A DNA stretch of 64,000 bases from Micromonospora sp. FIMYZ51 (GTDB lineage Bacteria; Actinomycetota; Actinomycetes; Mycobacteriales; Micromonosporaceae), in NCBI RefSeq assembly GCF_038246755.1, contig NZ_CP134706.1, positions 6,079,501 through 6,143,500 on the forward strand, given 5' to 3'. Below the pieces are notes generated by a model, which saw only the letters and a list, made by a program, of their open reading frames with translations, searched no databases and was not told the origin of the DNA. This document shows positions 43,429 to 51,783 of the stretch, piece after piece (the stretch's first letter is position 1; every line of letters starts with the position of its first letter). The position numbers and the translations under genes are program-made.

Positions 43429-44142
43429 GTGCGCCAGCGCCTGTCGTCTGAGCCCGATCGATATCGCGGCCGTCGCCGCGTACCCACCCCCCCGAGAAGC
43501 CGCTACGCAGCGGTCGTCACCACCGCCTTCGTCGGTGCCGGTGTGGTGGCCCTGGGTGCCGGCGCACTGCCGGACGCCAAGAGCGTCAGCCCGTCGGTCC
43601 TCGACGAGCTGAAGCAGGCCTCGATCAGCAGCCAGGGCCTCGCGGACCGGGCCGACGCCGCCGATCGGGCCTCCCGCGACGGTCGAGACGGCCCGGAGAT
43701 CGTCGAAGACTCCGGCGTCTGGCTGCTGCCCCTCCAGGGCTACGACTTCAAGTCCCCGTACGGCATCCGCTGGGGCAAGCTGCACACCGGCGTCGACCTG
43801 GTCGCCCCCGAGGGGACCCCGTACGTCGCGATCCACGAGGGCACGGTCACCAAGGCCGGCTGGTTCGGCGGCTACGGCAACGCCGTGATCGTCCAGCACG
43901 CCGACGGCAGCGAGGCGATCTACGGTCACTCCTCCGAGCTGAGCGTCCGCGAAGGCCAGCAGGTCAAGGCCGGCGACCAGCTCGGCCTGGTCGGCAACAC
44001 CGGCCACTCGTACGGCTCTCACCTGCACCTGGAGATCCATGTCAAGGGCAAGCCGCTAGACCCGGTGCCGTGGCTGGTGGAGCGCGGAGTGGACATCAAG
44101 CTGCAAACCGAGGCAGTTTACAGCGAGGTAATCGAGGACTGA
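43429..44142 (+). CDS. M23-family (LytM) peptidase, membrane-anchored
   Basis: The 237-residue protein has a basic N-terminus, a membrane segment (about residues 26-47), a short coiled stretch ([14 protein letters not shown]) and a peptidase domain. The domain has [16 protein letters not shown] with the zinc-binding His and Asp and [11 protein letters not shown] with the catalytic His-x-His. It should cut peptidoglycan cross-links or serve as an activator. The GTG start has GGAGG upstream; an ATG four bases earlier is out of frame. A strong terminator follows. Confidence 0.88.
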   Translation: MRQRLSSEPDRYRGRRRVPTPPRSRYAAVVTTAFVGAGVVALGAGALPDAKSVSPSVLDELKQASISSQGLADRADAADRASRDGRDGPEIVEDSGVWLLPLQGYDFKSPYGIRWGKLHTGVDLVAPEGTPYVAIHEGTVTKAGWFGGYGNAVIVQHADGSEAIYGHSSELSVREGQQVKAGDQLGLVGNTGHSYGSHLHLEIHVKGKPLDPVPWLVERGVDIKLQTEAVYSEVIED

Positions 44143-44161
44143 CGCCTCGTAACGCCCGTTG

Positions 44162-44193
44162 ACCGCCCGGATCGATCGATCCGGGCGGTTTTT
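44162..44193 (+). terminator. Rho-independent terminator after the first M23 gene
   Basis: ACCGCCCGGATCGATCGATC starts a perfect palindromic stem (44162-44189) followed by TTTTT. Confidence 0.92.
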
Positions 44194-44416
44194 CGTTGCC
44201 CGTCAACCAGAAAAGTGTCCCACCTCACAGCTGCAACTGTGGCGGACACCACCGGGCATCGACGCCGCCGCATCGGTCAGTCAGGCACAACCGAACCCAG
44301 AGCCGGACAGCCCGCCGACTCACCATCGGCACCCACCCCCACCCGGTACCCGGGGCGGACCGGACCGACACCAGGATTTCCAGGTCACGTACCACTCGAT
44401 CCAGTGAGGTCCCGTC

Positions 44417-45202
44417 GTGCAGGACGACAGCTCCACCCCGAACCGGAACATCCCCGACGCCCCGGCCCGGCACCGCCGCCGCATCGGCTCGCGTGGCCGA
44501 TACCTGGTCGTCGGTGCGGTCGCCCTGGTCGGGCTCGGCCTTGGCGGGGTCGCCGTGGCCAGCCGCGACGACCGCCCCACCCCCAGCCCGGTCGCCCACG
44601 ACGCGCAGGCCCGGGCCGAGGCCGCCGACCGCGCCGACCGGTCGGCCCGCGAACCTGTCACCTCCGCCACGCCGGCCAGCCCGACGCCGTCGGCGAGCCC
44701 GACCGCAAGCGCCAGCCCGACCGCGAAACCGAGCCCGAAGGCCACCAGGACCACCAAGGCCGCGCCGAAGCCGAAGCCGACCAAGAGCGCGGCGCCGAAG
44801 TCGTCCTGGGTGCTCCCGATGGCCGGTGCCGCCATCACCTCGTGCTACGGCCCCCGCTGGGGCACCCTGCACGCCGGCATCGACTTCGCACTGCCCGCCG
44901 GCACCCCGGTCCGGGCCGCCTTCGGCGGCACCGTCACCAAGGTCGGCGACGTCGGCGACGGGTACGGCATCTCGGTCGTCATCGACCACGGCAACGGCTA
45001 CCTCACCCACTACGCCCACCTGAGCATCGCCAAGGTGAGCGTGGGCGCGAAGGTCAGCACCGGGCAGACCATCGGCCTGGAGGGCTCCACGGGCGATTCC
45101 ACCGGCCCGCACCTGCACTTCGAGGTGCATCAGGGACAGATGTGGAACCAGATCGACCCGGCGCCCTTCCTCCGCGCCCGGGGCATCGACGTGGCCTGCT
45201 GA
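44417..45202 (+). CDS. M23-family (LytM) peptidase with long Ala/Pro/Lys linker
   Basis: The 261-residue protein has an N-terminal cytoplasmic part, a membrane helix (about residues 28-48), a wall-spanning linker of Ser-Pro-Thr-Ala and Lys-Pro repeats (about 85-130), and an LytM domain. The domain shows GPRWGTLHAGIDFALPAGTP, HYAHLSIAKVSVGAKVSTGQ and STGPHLHFEVH, so all zinc and catalytic residues are present. It is a paralogue of the gene just upstream but separated by a terminator, so the two are expressed independently. Confidence 0.88.
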   Translation: MQDDSSTPNRNIPDAPARHRRRIGSRGRYLVVGAVALVGLGLGGVAVASRDDRPTPSPVAHDAQARAEAADRADRSAREPVTSATPASPTPSASPTASASPTAKPSPKATRTTKAAPKPKPTKSAAPKSSWVLPMAGAAITSCYGPRWGTLHAGIDFALPAGTPVRAAFGGTVTKVGDVGDGYGISVVIDHGNGYLTHYAHLSIAKVSVGAKVSTGQTIGLEGSTGDSTGPHLHFEVHQGQMWNQIDPAPFLRARGIDVAC

Positions 45203-45214
45203 GCCGGTAGGCGA

Positions 45215-47602
45215 TCAGATCTTCTCGACCGGGGCGTGCCGTAGCACCAGCCAGAGGGTCTGATCGCCGAAGTCGATCTGGGCCCGGGCGCCGGGCCCGT
45301 GTCCCTCCACGGCCAACACCCGTCCCAGCCCGTACCGCTGGTGGTTCACCCGGTCCCCGGCGGCGACCTTCGGGCCCTGCGGCAGCTCGCTCGCGGTGGT
45401 CAGCCGGCTGCCGTCGACGCCGAGCTTGCGGGCCAGCTGGACGGCTCTCGGGGTACCCCCGGTGAAGCCGCCACCGGCCCGCTCGGCGCGACCACCCACA
45501 CCGCCACCGGTGCCGTTCCAGGAGGTGTACGACCCCTCGGTCCGCTCCCAGCGGACCAGCTCGGGCGGCAACTCCTCGACGAACCGGGACGGCGGGTTGT
45601 AGGCCGGCTGACCCCAGGCCGAACGGGTGACCGCCCGGGAGAGGTAGAGCCGCTGCCGCGCCCGGGTGATGCCGACGTACGCCAGCCGCCGCTCCTCCTC
45701 CAACTCCCGGGTGTCGCCAAGCGAGCGCAGATGCGGGAAGACGCCGTCCTCCAGGCCGGTCAGGAAGACCACCGGGAACTCCAGCCCCTTGGCGGTGTGC
45801 AGCGTCATCAGGGTGACCACGCCCTGGTGGTCCGGGTCGTCCGAGGGGACCTGGTCGGCGTCGGCGACAAGCGCGACCTGCTCCAGGAAACCCGCCACGG
45901 TGGCGCGCTGGCCCTCCGCCGCGGTCGCCTCGACCCGTTCGGTGTACTCGCGGGCGACGCTCACCAGTTCCTGGAGGTTGTCCAGCCGTCCGGCGTCCTG
46001 CGGATCGAGGCTCTCCTCCAGCTCGGCCAGATAGCCCGAGCGGGCCAGGATCGCCTCCAGCACCTCCTCCGGGGTGCCCTCGGCGGCCAGTTCGCGGGCC
46101 GAGTCGAGCAGCGCCACGAACTCGGCGATGCCGTTGGCCGCCCGGGTCGAGATGCCCGGCGCGTCCTTGGCCCGCCGCAGCGCCGCACCGAAGGAGATCC
46201 GGTCGCGGCCGGCCAGCGCCTCCACGCACGCCTCGGCGCGCTCGCCGATGCCTCGCCGTGGCGTGTTGAGGATCCGCCGCAGGCTCACCGTGTCGTCGTC
46301 GTTTACCACCGCACGCAGGTAGGCCAGCGCGTCGCGGACCTCCTTGCGCTCGTAGAAGCGCACCCCACCGACGACCTTGTACGGCAGGCCGAGCCGGATG
46401 AACACCTCCTCGAAGACCCGGGACTGGGCATTGGTGCGGTAGAAGACCGCTACGTCACCCGGGCGGGCCTGCCCCGCGTCGACCAGCCGGTCGATCTCCC
46501 GGGTCACCCAGTCCGCCTCGGCGTGCTCGGTGTCGGCCACGTACGCGACGATCGGCTCGCCGGCGCCGGCATCGCTCCACAGCCGCTTCGGCTTGCGGGA
46601 GGTGTTGCGGTCGATCACCGCGTTCGCCGCGTTCAGGATGGTCTGGGTGGAGCGGTAGTTCTGCTCCAGGAGGATGGTGCGGGCGTCGGTGAAGTCGCGT
46701 TCGAATTCGAGGATGTTGCGGATCGTCGCGCCCCGGAAGGCGTAGATCGACTGGTCGGCGTCGCCGACCACGCACAGCTCCGCAGGGTCGAGCCCCTCGG
46801 TGCCGGAGACCAGCTCCTTGATCAGGATGTACTGCGCGTGGTTGGTGTCCTGGTACTCGTCGACCAACACGTGCCGGAACCGGCGTCGGTAGGTCTCGGC
46901 GACGTGCGGATGCGACTGGAGCAGGTGCACCGTCGTCATGATCAGGTCATCGAAGTCGAGCGCGTGCGCCTCACGCAGCCGCCGCTGGTAGAGCGCGTAC
47001 GCCTCGGCCAGCGCCCGCTCGTTGGGCCCGGTGGCCCGAGCGGCGAAGGTCTCCGGGTCGACCAGCTCGTTCTTCAGGTTGGAAACCTGGGCGGCCAGAC
47101 CGCGCGCCGGGTAGCGCTTCGGGTCCAGGTCGAGCTCGCGGGCGACAAGCTGCATCAGCCGGCGCGAGTCGTCGGCATCGTAGATCGAGAACGTCGACTT
47201 GAGGCCGGCGTGCTCGTGCTCGGCCCGCAGGATCCGGACGCAGGCGGAGTGGAAGGTGGAGACCCACATCAGTCGGGCCCGGGCACCGACCAGGGCGGCC
47301 ACCCGCTCCTTCATCTCACCGGCGGCCTTGTTGGTGAAGGTGATCGCGATGATCTCGCCGGGGTGCACGTCCCGGGCGGCGAGCAGGTACGCGATCCGGT
47401 GGGTCAGCACCCGGGTCTTGCCGGAACCGGCACCGGCGACGATCAACAGCGGCGAACCGGCATGGGTGACCGCGTCCCGCTGGGGACCGTTGAGGCCCTC
47501 GACCAGTTGCAACGGATCGAGGCGACCAGGCGCGGGCCGGTGCGCCGGCAGCGCCCGCGCGGACTCGGACGGGGACGCGGAAATGTCGAAGAGAGGATGC
47601 AT
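45215..47602 (-). CDS. pcrA: ATP-dependent DNA helicase PcrA/UvrD
   Basis: This 795-residue SF1A helicase has GLNGPQRDAVTHAGSPLLIV, motif I VAGAGSGKTRVLTHR, motif Ia ITFTNKAAGEMKERV, motif II VDEYQDTNHAQY, motif III VGDADQSIYAFRGA, motif IV LEQNYRSTQTIL, motif V TLMTLHTAKGLEFPVVFLTG and motif VI YVGITRARQRLYL. The C-terminal VAAGDRVNHQRYGLGRVLAV resembles the Tudor-like domain that binds RNA polymerase. It unwinds DNA 3' to 5' in repair and replication restart. Confidence 0.96.
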   Translation of the reverse strand: MHPLFDISASPSESARALPAHRPAPGRLDPLQLVEGLNGPQRDAVTHAGSPLLIVAGAGSGKTRVLTHRIAYLLAARDVHPGEIIAITFTNKAAGEMKERVAALVGARARLMWVSTFHSACVRILRAEHEHAGLKSTFSIYDADDSRRLMQLVARELDLDPKRYPARGLAAQVSNLKNELVDPETFAARATGPNERALAEAYALYQRRLREAHALDFDDLIMTTVHLLQSHPHVAETYRRRFRHVLVDEYQDTNHAQYILIKELVSGTEGLDPAELCVVGDADQSIYAFRGATIRNILEFERDFTDARTILLEQNYRSTQTILNAANAVIDRNTSRKPKRLWSDAGAGEPIVAYVADTEHAEADWVTREIDRLVDAGQARPGDVAVFYRTNAQSRVFEEVFIRLGLPYKVVGGVRFYERKEVRDALAYLRAVVNDDDTVSLRRILNTPRRGIGERAEACVEALAGRDRISFGAALRRAKDAPGISTRAANGIAEFVALLDSARELAAEGTPEEVLEAILARSGYLAELEESLDPQDAGRLDNLQELVSVAREYTERVEATAAEGQRATVAGFLEQVALVADADQVPSDDPDHQGVVTLMTLHTAKGLEFPVVFLTGLEDGVFPHLRSLGDTRELEEERRLAYVGITRARQRLYLSRAVTRSAWGQPAYNPPSRFVEELPPELVRWERTEGSYTSWNGTGGGVGGRAERAGGGFTGGTPRAVQLARKLGVDGSRLTTASELPQGPKVAAGDRVNHQRYGLGRVLAVEGHGPGARAQIDFGDQTLWLVLRHAPVEKI

Positions 47603-47658
47603 CGCACGCCGAGTCTATGCCGCCCGCCAGACATCCCCCGCCCGCCTCGACCGCTGTG

Positions 47659-47712
47659 CAAGGAAGGGCCCCTTGTTAACGCCTCCGGTAGAGCAGGGGC
47701 CCCTTCTTAACG
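47659..47712 (+). repeat. GGAAGGGCCCC/TTAACGCCT dispersed element, copy D
   Basis: CAAGGAAGGGCCCCTTGTTA and ACGCCTCCGGTAGAG are followed by a second AGGGGCCCCTTCTTAACGGC half 31 bp on. It lies between pcrA and the chorismate mutase leader, just upstream of the leader promoter region. Confidence 0.85.
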
Positions 47713-47756
47713 GCTTTCCTTGCGCGCCGCCGGGTCCGGGCGGCATACTCAACGGC

Positions 47757-47822
47757 GTGTTCGAGCAGCGCTACTACTTTTTCTACGGCTCCGGGAGTCC
47801 GGCAGCCGTAGGTCGCGCCTGA
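47757..47822 (+). CDS. Aromatic leader peptide of chorismate mutase attenuator
   Basis: A 21-codon frame, GTG start to TGA, encodes V-F-E-Q-R-Y-Y-F-F-Y followed by a Gly/Ser/Pro/Ala tail. Five consecutive Tyr/Phe codons in a short ORF directly before a terminator and an aromatic-pathway gene is the classic leader-peptide design. Scarcity of charged tRNA-Phe or tRNA-Tyr would stall the ribosome on codons 6-10 and expose the downstream RNA. No strong ribosome-binding site is visible; GCATACTC a few bases upstream looks like the core of a promoter, so the message may be leaderless. Confidence 0.75.
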   Translation: MFEQRYYFFYGSGSPAAVGRA

Positions 47823-47872
47823 TCGACAAGACCTGCGAAAGCCCCGGGCTCCTCGGAGTCCGGGGCTTTTTC
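47784..47872 (+). promoter_or_regulatory. Transcription attenuator of the chorismate mutase gene
   Basis: Hairpin 1 (47784-47810): TACGGCTCCGG and CCGG-C-AGCCGTA, its 5' arm starting at the last Tyr codon. Terminator (47838-47872): AAAGCCCCGGGCTCC with GGAGTCCGGGGCTTT plus T-tract. The segment GGAGTCCGG occurs in both (47794-47802 and 47855-47863). When hairpin 1 is blocked by a stalled ribosome, its copy can pair with CCGGGCTCC of the terminator's left arm (one G-U pair) and act as antiterminator. Confidence 0.75.
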
Positions 47873-47920
47873 GTCCCGGGATCCGGGCACCGGGCACCAG
47901 ACCGTGAGAGGTACCCGAAG

Positions 47921-48289
47921 ATGACAGACGTGATGGAGCAGAGTGGCGTCCCGGCCGGCGCCGGCCCGAGCTCGACTGGCAACGGCCCCGCCGGTAACCT
48001 CGGGCCCGCGCCGGGCAACCCGGGCACCGGCACCACGGAACCGATCGCCGCCGCCCGGATCGCCGAGATCCGGGTACGGATCGACGAGATCGACCGCACC
48101 CTCATCGAATTGTGGCAGGAGCGGGCCGCGCTGTCCCGCGAGGTCGGCGCGACCCGGATGGCCTCCGGCGGGACCCGGCTCGTGCTCTCCCGGGAACAGG
48201 AGATCCTGGAGCGCTTCCGCTCCGAGCTCGGCGCCGACGGCACCCAACTCGCCCTGCTGCTCCTGCGCGCCGGTCGCGGCCCACTCTGA
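47921..48289 (+). CDS. Chorismate mutase, AroQ type
   Basis: In this 122-residue protein, a disordered Gly/Pro-rich first 45 residues precedes the AroQ helical core: ARIAEIRVRIDEIDRTLIEL, WQERAALSREVGATRM, then SREQEILERFRSELGADGTQ. Arg residues in the first and second helices match those that bind chorismate. It converts chorismate to prephenate, the branch point to Phe and Tyr, consistent with the Tyr/Phe leader upstream. ATG 47921 has GAGAGG about ten bases upstream; ATG 47933 is an alternative. Confidence 0.85.
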   Translation: MTDVMEQSGVPAGAGPSSTGNGPAGNLGPAPGNPGTGTTEPIAAARIAEIRVRIDEIDRTLIELWQERAALSREVGATRMASGGTRLVLSREQEILERFRSELGADGTQLALLLLRAGRGPL

Positions 48290-48390
48290 GCGCCGAACCA
48301 GTGTCAGGTACGCCGGCACCCGCCGAGCCGGCCGGTGTCACGTACGCCGGCCCCGCCGAGCCTGGACGCAAGCCGCACCAGGACCCGGGC

Positions 48391-48540
48391 CGCAACCGGG
48401 GCGCGGCACGGGACCCCGGCCGCAACCGGGACGCGGCACGGGACCCCGGTCGCAACCGGGACGCGGCACGGGACCCGGGCCGCAACCGGGACGCGGCACG
48501 GGACCGGGGCCGCAACCGGGACGCGGCACGGGACCGGGGC
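48391..48540. repeat. Five exact-period 30-bp tandem repeats
   Basis: The unit begins CGCAACCGGGACGCGGCACG and ends GGACCCGGGC, five times with few changes, plus a decayed partial copy at 48367-48390. Confidence 0.92.
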
Positions 48541-48568
48541 GCCGGCCGTTGATGACGGCCGACGCCCC
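48536..48568. terminator. Terminator hairpin between the array and the oligopeptide operon
   Basis: GGGGCGCCGGCCGT and ACGGCCGACGCCCC around TGATG, one mismatch in 14, between convergent transcription units. Confidence 0.75.
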
Positions 48569-48640
48569 GGATCACTGAGGAGGCACTACCTTCACCGCCG
48601 TTCCCGGTATGGATGGTCCGGTGCGACGGTGTCTGTGGGG

Positions 48641-49651
48641 CTACTCCGTCGCGTGCACCACGTCGCGTACCTCGGCGAAGTGGCAGGCGCTCGGGTGGCC
48701 GGACTTGTCCCGGATCTGAAGGAGCGGCTCCTGCTCGGCGCAGATGTCCTGGGCTTTCCAGCAGCGGGTGCGGAATCGGCAGCCCGACGGCGGGTCGGCC
48801 GGCGACGGCACATCGCCGGTCAGCACGATCTGGTCCCGGTGCCCGCGCAGCTTCGGGTCCGGCACCGGCACCGCCGACAGCAGCGCCTGGGTGTACGGGT
48901 GGGTGGGGCTCTCGTAAATCTCGTCCTCGGTGCCGATCTCGACGATCTTGCCGAGGTACATGACCGCGACCCGGTCGGCGATGTGCCGGACCACCGACAG
49001 GTCGTGGGCGATGAAGATGTACGACAGGCCCAGCTCGTTCTGGAGCTTCTCCAGCAGGTTGATCACCTGCGCCTGGATGGAGACGTCCAGGGCCGACACC
49101 GGCTCGTCACAGAGGATGATCTCCGGGTTGAGCGCCAGGGCCCGGGCGATGCCGATCCGCTGCCGCTGGCCGCCGGAGAACTGGTGCGGATACCGGTTGA
49201 TGTGGTCGGGGTTGAGACCGACCAGCTCCAGCAGCTCTTGCACCTTGCCCCGCCGCTCGCCCTTCGGCACCACGTCCGGGTGCACCTGGAACGGCTCGCC
49301 GATGATGTCGCCGACCGTCATCCGTGGGTTCAGCGACGTGTACGGGTCCTGCATCACCAGTTGGATGTTGCGCCGGCCCCGCCGGCGCTCCTCGCCACCG
49401 ACCTTGGACATGTTCTTGCCCTGCACGAACAGGTCACCGGAGGTCGGCGTCTCCAGCCCGACCAGCATCCGGGCCAGCGTCGACTTGCCGCAGCCGGACT
49501 CGCCCACGATGCCGAGCGTCTCGCCCCGGCGCAGTTCGAGGTTTACCCCGTCCACCGCGCGCACCGCGCCGTACTGCTTCCTGAAAACGATTCCCCGGGT
49601 CAGTGGGAAGTGCTTGACCAGGTTCCTGGTCTCCAGCACCAGATCACTCAT
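48641..49651 (-). CDS. Oligopeptide ABC transporter ATP-binding protein, OppF-like
   Basis: The 336-residue ATPase has LVKHFPLTRGIVFRKQYGAV, Walker [16 protein letters not shown]-loop MQDPYTSLNPRMTVGDII, signature FSGGQRQRIGIARAL, Walker B IILCDEPVSALD and the C-terminal cysteine-containing CRFRTRCWKAQDIC oligopeptide-transporter motif. It overlaps the OppD-like gene by 8 bp. It is the last gene of the five-gene peptide uptake operon. Confidence 0.93.
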   Translation of the reverse strand: MSDLVLETRNLVKHFPLTRGIVFRKQYGAVRAVDGVNLELRRGETLGIVGESGCGKSTLARMLVGLETPTSGDLFVQGKNMSKVGGEERRRGRRNIQLVMQDPYTSLNPRMTVGDIIGEPFQVHPDVVPKGERRGKVQELLELVGLNPDHINRYPHQFSGGQRQRIGIARALALNPEIILCDEPVSALDVSIQAQVINLLEKLQNELGLSYIFIAHDLSVVRHIADRVAVMYLGKIVEIGTEDEIYESPTHPYTQALLSAVPVPDPKLRGHRDQIVLTGDVPSPADPPSGCRFRTRCWKAQDICAEQEPLLQIRDKSGHPSACHFAEVRDVVHATE

Positions 49652-50696
49652 CGCCCTTGACCTCCTTCCAGAAGTGGCAGGCGGCCGTCCGGCTCGGCGA
49701 CACCTGGTACAGCGGTGGCGCGGGATCCTTCCGGCAGACGTCCTGCGCGTACCGGCACCTGGGGTTGAACGCGCAACCCGGCGGAATGTTGGTAAGTGCC
49801 GGCGGCAGGCCCTTGATGGCGCTGAGTTCCTGGCCCTTGAGGTCCAGGCGCGGGATCGACTCCAGCAGCCCCTTGGTGTACGGGTGTGCGGGGCTGGCGT
49901 AGATGTCGTTCACGCCGGCTTCCTCGATGACCCGGCCGGCGTACATGACCGAGATCCGGTCAGCCACGTCGGCCACCACACCCATGTCGTGGGTGATCAG
50001 CACCAGGCCCATGTTCCGTTCCCGCTGCAACTCGGCCAGCAGCGCCATGATCTGGGCCTGCACCGTCACGTCCAGCGCGGTGGTCGGCTCGTCGGCGATC
50101 AACACCTCGGGGTCGAGGGCCAACGCCATCGCGATCATGACTCGCTGCCGCATACCGCCGGAGAACTGGTGCGGGTAGTCGTTCACCCGCTGCTTGGCCG
50201 CCGGGATCTTGACCAGGTCGAGCAGCTCGACGGCGCGCGTCTTGGCGTCCTGGCGGGACATCCCCCGGTGCTTGCGGAACAGCTCGGCGAGCTGGAACCC
50301 GACGGTGAAGACCGGGTTCAGCGCGGAGAGCGCGTCCTGGAAGATCATCGCGATCCGGTTCGCCCGCACCTTGCGGCGCTCGGACTCCGGCAGCTTGAGC
50401 AGGTCGACGCCGCGGTAGAGGATCTCCCCACCGGTGATGAAGCCGGGTGGCGTGTCCAGGATGCCCATGATCGCCTGGGCGGTCACGCTCTTGCCGCAGC
50501 CGGACTCACCGAGGATCGCCCGGGTCTCGCCGGCCCGCAGGTCGAAGCTCACCCCGTTGACGGCGTGGGCCACGCCGTTGCGGGTGCGGAACTCCACGTG
50601 CAGGTCCTTGACCTGCAACGGCAGCGCGTTCGGATCAACGCCGGCCAGCGCGTCCAGCTTGACGTTCACATCAGTGCTCATGGTTCGCTCGCTCAT
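49644..50696 (-). CDS. Oligopeptide ABC transporter ATP-binding protein, OppD-like
   Basis: The roughly 350-residue ATPase has [20 protein letters not shown], Walker [16 protein letters not shown]-loop [15 protein letters not shown], signature [15 protein letters not shown], Walker [15 protein letters not shown] and C-terminal [12 protein letters not shown]. Three starts are close together (GTG 50705, ATG 50696, ATG 50681). ATG 50696 has GGTGAG at good spacing, while GTG 50705 would overlap the permease stop as GTGA. It pairs with the OppF-like protein. Confidence 0.92.
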   Translation of the reverse strand: MSERTMSTDVNVKLDALAGVDPNALPLQVKDLHVEFRTRNGVAHAVNGVSFDLRAGETRAILGESGCGKSVTAQAIMGILDTPPGFITGGEILYRGVDLLKLPESERRKVRANRIAMIFQDALSALNPVFTVGFQLAELFRKHRGMSRQDAKTRAVELLDLVKIPAAKQRVNDYPHQFSGGMRQRVMIAMALALDPEVLIADEPTTALDVTVQAQIMALLAELQRERNMGLVLITHDMGVVADVADRISVMYAGRVIEEAGVNDIYASPAHPYTKGLLESIPRLDLKGQELSAIKGLPPALTNIPPGCAFNPRCRYAQDVCRKDPAPPLYQVSPSRTAACHFWKEVKGDE

Positions 50697-50701
50697 GCGA
50701 C

Positions 50702-51643
50702 TCACCGGAACTTCGGGTCGAGGGCGTCACGCAGGGCGTCACCCATGAGGATGAAGGACAGCACCGTGCCCACCAGCAGACCGCAGGGGAAGAGCAACAG
50801 CCACGGGTCCTCCAGGAAGTAGACCTGGTGGGCGCTGATCATGATGCCCCAGGACTGCGCGGGCGGCTGCAAGCCGACGCCGAGGAAGGTCAGCGTCGCC
50901 TCCGCGGCAACGAACTGGCCGAGCACGATGGTGGCGTACACCAGCATCGGAGCGATCGCGTTGGGCAGGATGTGCCGGAACATCACCCGGCCGTTGCGGG
51001 CCCCGACCGCCTTCGCGGCGTGCACGTAGTCCAGGTCCTTCGAGGAGATCACGCTGCCTCGGATGATCCGGGCGATGGTCGGCCAGGCCAGCAGGAACAA
51101 CACCAGGCTGATGGTCCAGATGTTCTGCCGCTTGATCACGGTGAGGAACACGATCGCGCCGAGCAGGAACGGCAGCGAGAAGAAGATGTCCATCACCCGG
51201 GAGATGACCGCGTCCACCCAGCCGCCGTAGTAGCCGGCGAGCAGGCCGAGCAGGCCACCGACGATCACGATCGCCGAGGTCGCCATCATCGCGATCACCA
51301 TCGACGGGCGGGCTCCGTAAATGGCGTGCGCGTAGTAGTCACAGCCGAGGATGTCGGTGCCGAACAGGTGCTCGGCGCTCGGCGTGAGCCGAGACCGGTT
51401 GGTGTTGCAGTCACGCGGGTCCTGGCTGGTCCAGAGCCACGGGAAGGCCGCCATCGAGCCCACCACGAGGATGTAGAGGAACGCGATCACGAAGACCGGG
51501 TCGCGCACCAACTGCCGGCGGGCGTCCGCCCACAGGCTGGCGCTGCGCTCCTTACCGCCGGTGGCGGGCTGGTCCGGGATCGGACCGTCGCCGGCGACCG
51601 GTCCGCCACCGATCGCAGTGCCTGCGCTCGTCAGATCACTCAT
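50702..51643 (-). CDS. Oligopeptide ABC transporter permease, OppC-like
   Basis: The 313-residue protein has a cytoplasmic N-terminus and six membrane helices. The LFGTDILGCDYYAHAIYGAR motif and the EAA loop (YVHAAKAVGARNGRVMFRHI, LPNAIAPM) bind the ATPases. Ends DALRDALDPKFR, as OppC/DppC proteins do. The ATG start is placed where homologous sequence begins; the in-frame region upstream is poorly conserved. Confidence 0.92.
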   Translation of the reverse strand: MSDLTSAGTAIGGGPVAGDGPIPDQPATGGKERSASLWADARRQLVRDPVFVIAFLYILVVGSMAAFPWLWTSQDPRDCNTNRSRLTPSAEHLFGTDILGCDYYAHAIYGARPSMVIAMMATSAIVIVGGLLGLLAGYYGGWVDAVISRVMDIFFSLPFLLGAIVFLTVIKRQNIWTISLVLFLLAWPTIARIIRGSVISSKDLDYVHAAKAVGARNGRVMFRHILPNAIAPMLVYATIVLGQFVAAEATLTFLGVGLQPPAQSWGIMISAHQVYFLEDPWLLLFPCGLLVGTVLSFILMGDALRDALDPKFR

Positions 51644-51783
51644 GCCGACACTCCGCTCCGCTCCGTGCCGCCATGAGGCAGCGTCGTGCTGAGCCGGACG
51701 ATTCGCTCGCTCATGTCCACACCTCGTTTCGCTGGGCCCTGCCGTGGGCGGGGGTCTCCCGCCGGTCACTCGCCACGGTGCCG

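Larger units (their letters stand above)
48290..48640. other. Chorismate mutase 3' region with 30-bp array and terminator
   Basis: It holds the five-copy 30-bp array (48391-48540) and a hairpin at 48536-48568. A frame 48301-48552 is open across the array and would encode RNRDAARDPG repeats, but nothing else supports it as a gene. Confidence 0.6.

Noticed and set aside
48391..48540. CRISPR array
   Set aside because: The 30-bp units are contiguous with no spacers, and no cas genes are nearby.
48301..48552. Small protein of RNRDAARDPG repeats
   Set aside because: The only support is an open frame over a tandem repeat whose period is divisible by three. No ribosome-binding site or conserved domain.
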